Part shown: positions 53,812 through 64,000 of the stretch, piece by piece
Layout of the letters: every line of letters begins with the position of its first letter
How positions within the stretch are numbered: the stretch's first letter is position 1
NCBI GenBank assembly: GCA_037074765.1
Contig: JBAMDO010000083.1
Location: forward strand, 165,888 to 229,887
DNA from: Mansonella perstans
Taxonomy: Eukaryota; Nematoda; Chromadorea; Rhabditida; Onchocercidae
Direction: 5' to 3'
Length of the DNA stretch: 64,000 nt
Notes under the pieces: model-generated
The model's database searches: none
Told to the model about the DNA's origin: nothing
Seen by the model: the letters and a program-made list of their open reading frames with translations, nothing else
Program-made: the position numbers and the translations under genes

Positions 53812-56800
53812 TTAGTTTAACGAAATCTTTTCTTTACGGTCAGCAAGAGTACGTTTAGCTGAAAGATGACGACGCATACCGCTTTTGATCTTGCATTTTC
53901 CACCTTCTTGAACAATGGTGTTGTCAAGCATCACCTTCGACATGAATTCTTGGTTGCGTGAGGCTGGTTCCGGCGTTTCGACACGAAGCATCTGGAAATA
54001 GTTATTCTACGCCCCACTAAATTACCAAAATTCTACAATAACTTCAAATTATTTCAAGTATCAAGATTACGAGGAACAGAACTACAAAAAAAAAAAAAAA
54101 AAAAAAAAAAAATTCAGGATGATGCCAGCATTTCACGTTCTACCAAAGGGACATAAGAGTTCTTATCAGTTGTACAACAGAATGCTATTGAAAACTCACT
54201 AACGTGTTGGTATTCGGGGAAGCCGCACCGCTAGAAACAAGTGTTTTATCAGAATCATCACTTTCATAGTTTTCGACATCACCAACTGGTAAGCCTCCTT
54301 CTGTTCCACTCGCTGCTAATGCGGTCGTTGATTGCGATTCATTGGTTTTTGCAGCACGAGCAGCTGCTTGCTACAAGAGGTAAGAGAAATAAGTTCTCTG
54401 CTGAATGAAATGAGAAAATACTATTTGGAAATTGAAAGAAACAAAAAAAAAAACAGCACCTTCTTCAACTTAGTCTGAATCCTACGGATCCGATTACGTT
54501 CATGATGCTGCAATCGTTTTGCCAAAACTCTGTAAAATATAACTATAGCATTACACTTGTGATGTATGCTCGAAAATAAGTGAAATTCAATTCTTCTGCT
54601 ATTTATTTTCCAAAAGATAAAGGGAAAATCCTGAGAAGCTTCATATTTCCTTCATATACATAACAAATCTTATTTAAAAGAAAAACGCACTAACCTTCTT
54701 TCTTCTATCACTGTTCGAATGCGCTGATTCAAACGTGACACTTCATCACACAATGCACCGTTTTTCTATACAAATAAAATATTGAGAATAATTATTGAGA
54801 ATAAATGATGAGAAAGTTAAAAAAAAAAAGGTGAATTGGCTGAAAATATATCGTTTAATGTAAAAAGTTATTTTAAGAAACTTTAGGTAACATACAATAA
54901 CAAGCGATTCAATCAATCGTTTCATGAAGTACAGTTTACGAACATACTGAGCCTCACTCGAACAGTTTATCACATCATCATCAACTTGTGTGATTACCTC
55001 ACGTAATGACTCAGAAAGGTGACTACCATTTCCTGTATTATTACTTACAGATTATAGCGCCGCCATAGAATTTCAGAAAAAATTTCAGCATCGAAAAAGA
55101 AAACGTAAAGTAGTAAGTAGAAAATGAAGTATGATTTGTAAAATCCTATTTCTTTGAAACTGTTTTTAAACTGATCTTTTAAATACTTTTCGAAAAACTG
55201 AAAAATTATTGTTACCATAAATTTTTCCTAAATGCTGCAATACTAACCAGTGAGCATAGGTTGACCACCAATCAAATCAGATGCACCAGATATCGTGCCC
55301 AATTCTGAACCGTTGGCAGGCGAACTAATCCGTTCGCTAAGAAGTGGTTCGGCAGTCGGCACAGAGAATGAGTCATTGTTGACCTGAACCGCGAACGCTT
55401 TCTGTCCACCAGAAGGGTCCATACAAGCGTCATTCTTTGAGCAATCTTCCACTGTCTTGAAGAAATTCTTATCCCAAATAAAATAATTTCATTTTTTAAA
55501 AACCCGCGCAACTCACTCTCAACTCAATAAGACAGGGTATGCAAATCAGAGATTATATCTTTAAAAAATCTGAAAGAGCTCAAACTTATAATTTTCAATG
55601 CTGACTAATGATTCGCTATTTTGCATATTTCAAGATGAATAAATTTAGGTTTAGAAAGCTAAGAAATAAAAATCTGGCAAAATTTAACGCACAAATCTAC
55701 TTAAATCTTACTCAAGATAACAAATATATTCTAAACTAAATTCACCTGCGATGTACCGATAGAGACAGCATTATTAGCTGTACGAGCGAACTGCTGCCAG
55801 GAGGGTTTCTCATCATCGCTGCGGGGAACAAAGTCTTTCCCTGGTCCCGCATCTGTCACTGCGATACGAGACTGAAATTAACGATTTGAATAGTGCAATA
55901 AAGTTAATTTGTCAATCTATCACCATACGAACTCCAAGTCCTGTTCTGCAGATATCATTATGGAAATATGCTTCACTACTTTACTAACATTTGTAATAAA
56001 AATGACCTGTTTTGGAAGCCCAGCAATTCCATGAATTGGTAAGACGTGATCACTTTCGGTGATAATTTGTTGTGTGGCTGGCTCTGACTGTGTTCCAAGT
56101 ACAGTAACACGAACTTGTGAAGCCGACATCATCGAATGGTTTCTGTAAATCAATTGAATGGATTTAAAATCAATTCCCAACTTTTCTCAACACATAATAA
56201 GGAATGCTTGAAAAAGTATAGAAACAATAGTAAGTGTCTAGAAAAAATCTTCAAATTATTCATTTAAATTCTTAGAGTAATAAAAATTAGCCAGTATAAA
56301 TAATTACAATATCTAAGCAAAATTAAACAAAACGCATATATCCATGCAATTTACTTAAGAATCAAGTCACAGACAACATATCTAAGTGAACAGGAAGGAT
56401 AGTGGTACAGAGGTGTTTTATCTGATGGACATCAAAAATCTCGTCATATTTTAATACTTTTCCACAATTCTTTTTTTTTGAATCATCTCGATTCGCTTGG
56501 TTCCTCATTAATTAGACTGATCTTAATTGTCGCTTTGTGTACATTTCATATTAATTGACGTTCCCTCACAACAATAAGGCCCCTTTTGAAAATGGAGTTG
56601 ATAAAAACGGTATGATGATGAAGAATAAAGATAAGACTTAGAAAATGTCGCATGAATCAACGACAATCTATCATCTTAAACTCTACTACTACTCTCACTG
56701 TACTGTCATTTCCAATAACAAATTCTCCCAGTTCTCCCACTCGAATTCTCCCACTGGAATATGACTGCATCTAAGACTAGAAATATTACAATTTTTTGTC

Positions 56801-59800
56801 TTTAAAAAATCTGGAAACTTCTCGAACTCAAACCATTTTTGGCAATGTTATAACATCCAAGAACAATATAAGAGTATATAAAACGGTAACACGATAAACA
56901 CTCTTTTTTTTTGCTTCTTGCTTATAAGATACGAATAGTAAGGAAAACATCGCGTTTCCACTACCTTATATTTTTTCTAACCAATGAAGTAAAAAAAATT
57001 AGTTTGTGATAAGACTAAACCTTTTTCTTGCTGGTGATTTCTTCTGCATAGTTTCAACCGATGTCTCAGTAATTGGTGCTGCAGCAGGAGATCGCGGAAA
57101 TGTCGCGTTTCTAGGCTAAATCAACAATCTCAATCATCCATTACTTCATAAGGTAACAAAATTCTTCAAAACAAAAAATATTGCAATGTTAAGGGCAAGG
57201 CTGCTGAATTTCTGGAAAAAAAAAACCTGAGAAGGATTAGCACCAGATGATGGATATTTCTGCCCTCTGATATGATTGTAAATAGCAGCCGCGCGCTGAA
57301 AGGCTTCCTCATGATTATCACCAAGGCGTGGTTTCTGCGGGCAAAATGATGGTACTGGTTGATATGCTAAGAAAGAAGGTTGAAAATATTCACAAAGAAA
57401 CAGCAATGACTTCAGGCGATTTAGCAATTAATCTTATTAGGGTGCAGTAAATAATGGATTTTACTTGGAACAAATGAAATGTTTTAGCAATATTTACACC
57501 ATAATAATATTTTACTCAAATCAGTTTGAAAATAGCACAAAAACACAACAATTTAAACTTAATTCCTTTAAAATTTTGCAGGCAGAAAAGATCTCCAATA
57601 TTTGACTGTAGTGATTACAAAAAAAAAACGAGTAAATCAATACCATGGTTATCGTACAGCGGCATTCGTCGAACACGATCTGTCATAATTCGTGGTTTCT
57701 GAGCAGCCAAACGAGGGATGTATTGTTGGCGTGGCATCTGTGGGACCCGAGAAATATTCATGGAAGGCGACGGAGGTACATTCATCGATGGTGATGCAGG
57801 TACATTTGTGGATGGTGAAGCAGGTATATTCATCGATGACGAAGTGAGTACATTGACTGATGGCGATGCAGGTATATTCATTGAAGGCGCTGCAGACATA
57901 TTCATCGGTACCGATACAGGCATGTTCGCCGAACCCGAGGCTGGTAAATTCATAGTGGTAGATACCGGCAACATCTTATCCACAGCGGGTGATAATATGC
58001 CCGAATATTCGGTAATTAAATCATCCTAAGCAAATGAAAATGAACAATTTAGAAGTGATGAGGAGGTTTATGGCAGAAATTTCTATGGTCGAAATTTGAA
58101 ACCCTAACGAAACTTTGGGAAATTCTGAAAAAAAAAGGAAAGTTAGAAGTGGAAAAATCCAGCCTAGTGACGTAAGTTAACTAGCAGATATATTAAGCAT
58201 ACAGATAAGTGTCTAGTACCGTGAATTTTTCTCAGGGAGATACATGAAATGCCATATTCATTTTGCTTCTCGCAGAACCACTAAGTTTAGTGAAGAACAT
58301 TGATGATCCCAGAAAGTTGTAAGATCTGACAACTTGATAATGATGATATCATTCTGGAACTACAGAATAATATCATCATCAAGAAGTTAGACTTGCTCTC
58401 AAAAACCAAAACAACCTTGTCAATTTTAGCCTTTTCCTGCAAGGCTAGCTGCTGTTGCAGGCGAGCTCTGTGTTGTTGCTGCAAATGCTGTCGTACGGTT
58501 GGTCCATCATCGCTCACAACATTAGCAATCTGCCGGTTCGAACCTCGTCCACTTACTGGTACTAAGGACGGATATGTTCTGAAAAGAAATAGACAAATGA
58601 AATGACTAATAAACATCCGATAGAATTGAATGTAGTATTAGAGCTTGTTCATCAAACAAAAAAAAATAAAAAAGATTCGCTTTGAAGTTCAAAAATCAAA
58701 TAACTGCACATTTTGGTGCGGCTATTACTGGCTCGAGACGTTTGTAAGCGCTGCATGTTATAATCCGGTCGATTCTGCATCGCCGTTGGAGGCATCGCAT
58801 TAAGCGCTGGAACTGACTGCTGTACTTGTTGCGTTATTGCTGACGGAGGGTAAATTTGAAGTGCTGCATTATTTGTTGAATTAGGAATCGTATAAGCTAC
58901 CCCTAAAAGAGACAGATGAAATGATATATTAAATTTGCTATAAAACTTGAACATAACATGGAAATCATATTAGAATAAAATCGCCAGGATATTTTGCACT
59001 GACCATTAGAAACTGAAGATACAGGAATCCCCGTGTACAAATCAGCGGGCTGTTGCAAATTTGTCATAACTGTGATATGATCGAATTGACTCGCTGATGC
59101 GACTGTTGATTGTGGTGACATCTGAAACTATCCGGAAATACATGGTAAGATTTTCAGTTTCCATATTTAAAAACTTAACCATTATTTTACGAAACATATT
59201 CAATAAAAAGGCTTCCTAAACAATCATCAAGAATGCTATCGTCGAAAAACGTAACAATTCGAGAAACTTGATTTACAGATGGAAATGTTCAGAATGTTAT
59301 AAAGATGCCAGAATTTAAACAAAAACTTGTTTATTCTAACGAAAATTAAAATGAACCTGATTCAGCTGCTGGTAAGAAGCTGGTGTAGAAGTGGGTGGAA
59401 TAGCTGACGTTGTCATCCCTACTGAACTTCCAACTAAAGGCTGATATTCTAAAAAAAAAATACCATTTCAGATATGAATCTTCTTATTCGGTATCAAGGG
59501 AAGCATCATTTCTCAGTTCGCCATAGATATAATGGAAAAAAGATGACAGAGGCTCGTACTTGGTAACAACTCGACCAGAATCCTCATAGAAATTTCATTT
59601 CATAAAACGGACAAAAATTCGAAAAATATGAAAAAAAGTGGAAATCGGTGGAGAATAATACTAATATACTAGAGAACAATACTAATACACTAGTAAAAAA
59701 TACAATCAGAAAAAATTAGAATGGTAAAATGAATGTTACAGGAGCAGCCCTCAAGGATTTCATGCCTGAAATCTTGTTCTCATATTTTAGTATGATATTA

Positions 59801-60710
59801 CCAACCAAGAACAGAGACTGGATTAGGTATCAAAATTTTTATTTCAATACATAATTAATGATTCACTAAAAATAGTTCTACATGACAAGAAGATTTGAAT
59901 AAACCACACAGTAAATCATCTGGTCAACGATAATATGATATCAGTTTTGTCAGTTTAAATTATAAAAGAAATCATCCGAGCTAAACAATAAGGGAATGTC
60001 GGCTAACAATCGTCAACAATGAACAGCAAGAATAAAATACTTTTTTTTTAGGTGATTAACAATAATAAGATTACAGGAAAGACAAACCTGAATAAACCGT
60101 CTGATAATTGCTCGTCTCGTTCAATTTATTCCCTTCAACGGTCACATTACTAAGAATACTGCTTTGGCAAGTCTGAAACATTGCTTTAAAGGCCTTTCCT
60201 CCGCAGTTTACACCCTTCTAATCTACCAAAAATTATAGTCCGTATTTCATAATGATCATCATAGCACTGCATATGATAATCATTATGAATGAATGCTTCA
60301 GAACTATTTTCGAATATTAATCTGCATCACCATCATCTGCCAATACCAAATTTTTGGGCCAATAATTTTTTTTTTTAATTTTTTAGATCAGTATAGAATA
60401 AACAAATCAGTAGAACAGAACAAGATTCTCAACCTTATCATCTTTTGTGAGTTTTATTTTAATTTTGTGCGAGTTTAACACATCTGATATTTATTCCATA
60501 CTATTATTCATCCTATAGATAACCTACACTTCGCATCACCCTTACTGAGAGCCGTTTAAAACTTCTGCTTCAAAAATATAAAAAATCGGACCTGATCATA
60601 ATCAGAAATAATGATATTATTATTAGCTATGAAATCCCCATCAGCTGTAACTTCTTCCTGTTGATCGGTACCAAATGACATGGACATTGCATGCATTGCT
60701 TCTTCTTCGT
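53812..60710 (-). CDS. Gln/Pro/Ser-rich protein with TBRG1-like coiled coil; 5' end not found
   Basis: Seventeen exons join in perfect phase to at least 832 aa: 60710-60592, 60172-60088, 59448-59357, 59121-59004, 58902-58710, 58578-58416, 58025-57644, 57366-57227, 57115-57021, 56142-56007, 55871-55746, 55467-55248, 55032-54896, 54765-54695, 54529-54460, 54370-54200, 53991-53812. The first exon enters in phase 1, so an upstream exon with the start codon is missing. Most of the chain is disordered and rich in Gln, Pro, Ser and Asn, for example RQHLQQQHRARLQQQLALQ. Exon 58025-57644 holds about six Met-Asn-x-Pro-type octapeptide repeats. Near the C-terminus, RKLYFMKRLIESLVI, NGALCDEVSRL and EERRVLAKRLQHHE resemble the coiled coil of vertebrate TBRG1, but no FYR domains follow. 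A nuclear cofactor role is inference. Confidence 0.78.
57740..57975 (-). repeat. coding octapeptide repeat array
   Basis: Inside exon 58025-57644 the protein cycles with an eight-residue period: SMNIPASP, SVNVLTSS, SMNIPASP, STNVPASP, SMNVPPSP, SMNISRVP, preceded by looser copies. The DNA repeats with a 24-bp period. This suggests expansion by slippage within a disordered segment. Confidence 0.85.
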
Positions 60711-61495
60711 CTGGAACAGTTGAGAAATTTACGAAATATTTTAATGGTACACTTCACACTTCAACGAAAGTAAGAAAAAAAAACAATTAAAAAAACGATT
60801 TCGAAAGCAGACAGTGAATACCATTCGCAAAAGTGCTGCATTGAGGTGAAAGTTGATATTGAAAAAAACTAAAATCACCCAAGGATTCACAACCTGAAAT
60901 ATTTCAAACTCAAATCTCGTATATAGCTGCCAAAATGCTGCAGATAACCACTGCAGCTCAGAAAACAGTTCTAATATCATACTTCAAACCAAATCAAACT
61001 TTCATATCTTCAAAACAAAGATTTTTAATTATGAACAAAAAATTGCAAATATAAGGAAAAACGATGGCGTAAACCTGCGACAACAATGAATGTCCAAATT
61101 GCAAATATTTATGTTTATCATAGAATACTAGCAATTCATGATAAATTTAGGTTAAGTACATAGTCAGTATGTTACACAGATCAAAACTAAAATACAGTAC
61201 GGCTGGAAACCAATAATCATATGGAATGACAAAAGAAGTTTGCCAAGTCAAAACGTGGCTTTTAAAATCACGGATTATAAAAAGTCATTTGAAGTGAAAG
61301 CAAAGTCAGGAAAATACAAAATATTAAAAAGAGAGTTGAAGAAAACTTTAAAAATCTGAAAAAAAAAGTGATAAAAAATCTGGAATAATACAGCGCAGTA
61401 TATACTATATGAAGCTTATATAAAATAAGCAAATAAACGAATAAAATATGATTAGAAATGAAGATCCATGTTCGACCGGGAAAGTTTGTAATTGT
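60711..61495 (-). other. spacer between two same-strand genes
   Basis: Under 0.8 kb separates the WBP2-like stop codon (61496) from the first confident exon of the Gln/Pro-rich gene. The missing 5' exon or exons of that gene may lie here. One candidate is a short segment near 60870-60895, behind TATTTCAG, reading CESLGDF with a compatible phase. It is too small to call. Confidence 0.35.
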
Positions 61496-62985
61496 CTAAC
61501 TTTTGGAAGGAAGCGGCGGTGCATGCATTGGTTGTCTTGGTGGAGTGCTTGGTGCAACTTCAAAGCCAATTCCATAGTTTTGTAGTTGTCCTGCTGGTAT
61601 CGGTGACTGATCCGGACCGATACCCGAATATGGCGGTGGAGCTTCGTACATATAAACATCTCCAGCTAAAGAACGAAAATCTGCTGATTTAAACCAAAAA
61701 TATACATTTATAATATAAATTCCAAAAACTTGAGTGGGAACAAACTGTTGATGCCTATACTGTTTCCTACTGGAGGGAAAAATATGCAAAGAACTATGAG
61801 GATGAAGACTTGAGTAGTTTGATTCTTTTAGAAATTCTGGCAAAATTACTGATCATAACGAAATTATTCATTATAATATCTTGGTGCAAAGTATGCATCA
61901 CAAAGAAATACCTGGTGGAGGATTGGGAAAAGCATTCGTTGGAGCTTGGAAACCATTATAATTTCCTCTTGGAGGTATATAGTATGCTGGTGGTGCAGCA
62001 AAATAATTTCCAGGTGGAGGAGCGTAAGCTGGTGGTGCACCATATGGACGAAAACGCTGCGCTGTAAATGATAAGCAATTACTTGCTACAAAAAGACGGT
62101 TTTTTGTTATTTCAAGGAAAAATAAAAGTTATTTTACTTTTAAACAACAAACAAACCCATATCCACAGCCTTTAATAATGCCATTCCAAAGTCAACACAT
62201 CCTCCTTTATTGAATGTTAATTTCCAAGTCACCTCTCCATTCCAGTTACCTAAAGTGAATTCATCTCAGTGCTAATAAGCCGATGAATCAAAAAAAGTGA
62301 TAAACAACCTATCGCAAAAAAGGCAAGTCATTCCTGCGTCAAACTGTAGTTTAACGAAGATTTTAGTCCACATGAAAAATATATGGCTTCATCTAGCAAA
62401 AAACCGAGAGACTTAAAATTTACGAAATACTCACCGCCAGGCTGTGCTACAGCAATACCTTTCAAAAAATTAGACCCAAAAACAGGTTGCTCAAGCTTCA
62501 CATCCTTCATGCAGTGGAAAGGAATGGAAAATGAACGCAGTGCATCATTCTTCCGATTGATGAAAATAATCTGAAACAACCGATCCATTGTCTTGACAAC
62601 AAAATGGACAAAGAGAGAAGAATAAAGAAAGAAATTAAAAAACCATACACGATGACTGGTCAGGTATAAAGCTCCAGATTTATTTCCTCTAAAAATATTA
62701 TCCGGTCCATTCTCAAAATGGCAGTTCACTTCATTCGTATAAACCAATATCCTTTAAACAAAACATAATTCTCAATGAAAAAAACGGACAAAATGATCAA
62801 ACAGCAATTGCTAACTGTTTTCATGCAAACTCATTTTTTAAATAATCAAAATTTTAAACAAAAAGTACCATAAAATGAGCCTATATTGTTTGCTTCTATA
62901 TAAGCGAAGGTATAAAAACAAACATTTCTCCATTGTAGATCAGTACTCCACGTCCATCAGGCGTATTTGATGTGTTCACTGACAT
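61496..62985 (-). CDS. WBP2: WW domain-binding protein 2-like (GRAM domain, PPxY motifs)
   Basis: Six exons (62985-62924, 62751-62649, 62570-62435, 62249-62157, 62061-61912, 61665-61496) encode about 237 aa; human WBP2 has 261. The N-terminal half is the GRAM-like domain: NIFRGNKSGALYLTSHR, IIFINRKNDALRSFSIPF, MKDVKLEQPVFGSNFLKG, WNGEVTWKLTFNKGG. The C-terminal half is Pro/Tyr-rich with three PPxY motifs (PPAYAPP, PPAYYIPP, PPPYSG) that bind WW domains, as in YAP-type coactivators and NEDD4-type ligases. WBP2 acts as an adaptor and transcriptional coactivator in vertebrates; the same role here is inferred from family. A TTTTTGCAG acceptor about 14 bp before the ATG is a likely spliced-leader site. 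The gene is probably complete. Confidence 0.94.
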
Positions 62986-63442
62986 TATTACCGATTACTG
63001 CAAAAAGAAACAATTGTTTCTTATTAATATCACAATCATAACACATTTGAAAAGTATTCGACAAGATAAATGTTGAAATTATGAAGGCCGATTATAATTC
63101 ATTTATGTACACAAAATTTTAAACTTGTATATGTAAGTCAGTAGCATCGTAAAATGAAGAAATAAAATCTAGAAAAATCCGGAAAGAATTTTACTTCCTC
63201 ATTCAAGAAAAATATTAATTGGATAAATTTATGAGTTTTTAACAATGATAATTGCACGTCCAAAACATTTCGACATTAAATTTTAATGGATGTATTCAGA
63301 TATATGAAAAAATGTGAAATTCACTGGAGTACGATTTCACTAGGATGAACAGCAAAATATAAATTTATTCAATTACTTCTGATACAGAGCAGGAGAGCAG
63401 GAAGATCATTGGCAGTCCATTTAAACATGATAACTATTTTCT

Positions 63443-63485
<43 letters not shown>

Positions 63486-64000
63486 GGACAGATAATATCA
63501 TACTGAATTAGCACACTATCAAATTATGCTAGCATTTAAATTTGAAAGATTTCTGAATACAATTAATCGTCGGTAGTTTATCCTTGATTGATGATCAAAT
63601 CAGTAAGTATTATTTCAGTGATTAGGAAAGATCACGAAGAACACGGAATCATGATTTCATGCGCAGTTTCAATTAGCATTAAAGCAAAAGATGAACGTTA
63701 AGTATAAAACAGTCAAGCTAATATTTACAATTTATGTTTTTTATGATGATTATTTTAACTGGCAAAAGTGATGATATTTGGGATAATCAATCATATTCAA
63801 TTAAAAAATCCAATCCTAATTTAGTAAAGTAATGCTATAATATGCAATGCAATATTATTGTTACTTTATTTTCTTTCAGCGCTATTCAACAAATTATCTG
63901 TCTTTTCTAGTACATTTATCAAAAAGTCATCGAAAATAAGTACGTATAAATTTTGTACTTCATTTTCAAATACGATATATTCAACTATTAGTTAATTTCA
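62986..64000. other. upstream region of the WBP2-like gene, no gene seen
   Basis: AT-rich sequence without supported coding regions. It includes a 27-bp T run at 63454-63480. The WBP2-like promoter and perhaps a 5' untranslated region lie at the left end. Confidence 0.4.

Overview
The window looks like nuclear DNA of a parasitic (filarial/spirurid-type) nematode. It is strongly AT-rich, its genes are cut into many small exons (about 24-390 bp), introns end in TTTCAG-like acceptors, and several start codons sit just behind an unpaired acceptor, as expected for spliced-leader trans-splicing. Microsatellites and long homopolymer tracts are frequent. The species call is an inference; no rRNA, tRNA, CRISPR or bacterial gene was found. 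Gene models were built by hand from conserved protein blocks and checked by codon phase across each intron. Most close exactly; uncertain ends are stated in each entry.

Layout. 1-2068: nothing supported. 2069-2806 (-) and 4737-6015 (+): two small head-to-head genes that look secreted and related, not recognised. 6570-8972 (-): mitochondrial tRNA 2-thiouridylase (TRMU/MnmA). 9524-12017 (-): an unrecognised charged, helical protein. 13298-19149 (+): a large protein with a CG-1-like segment, a degenerate MULE-type transposase core and a SWIM zinc finger, probably domesticated. 19150-24314: a gene desert holding a large inverted repeat (arms of about 430 bp) and a 36-bp tandem duplication. 24315-30009 (+): peroxisomal half ABC transporter of the ABCD1/2 group. 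31094-34127 (-): MKK7-type MAP kinase kinase. 34128-37281: desert with TG microsatellites. 37282-41686 (+): proline dehydrogenase. 43982-48438 (-): SLC41-family magnesium transporter. 49864-51552 (+): RNF141-like RING protein. 53812 to about 60710 (-): long Gln/Pro/Ser-rich protein with a TBRG1-like coiled coil near its C-terminus. 61496-62985 (-): WBP2-like GRAM-domain protein with PPxY motifs.

How the genes relate. Most are unrelated housekeeping or signalling genes: tRNA modification, fatty-acid import, proline catabolism, Mg transport, JNK-pathway signalling, ubiquitin ligation and WW-domain adaptor function. There is no pathway cluster. The accessory-looking parts are the divergent secreted pair, the CG-1/MULE/SWIM gene and the long inverted repeat. 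WBP2 and the Gln/Pro-rich gene lie on the same strand under 0.8 kb apart and could share transcription.
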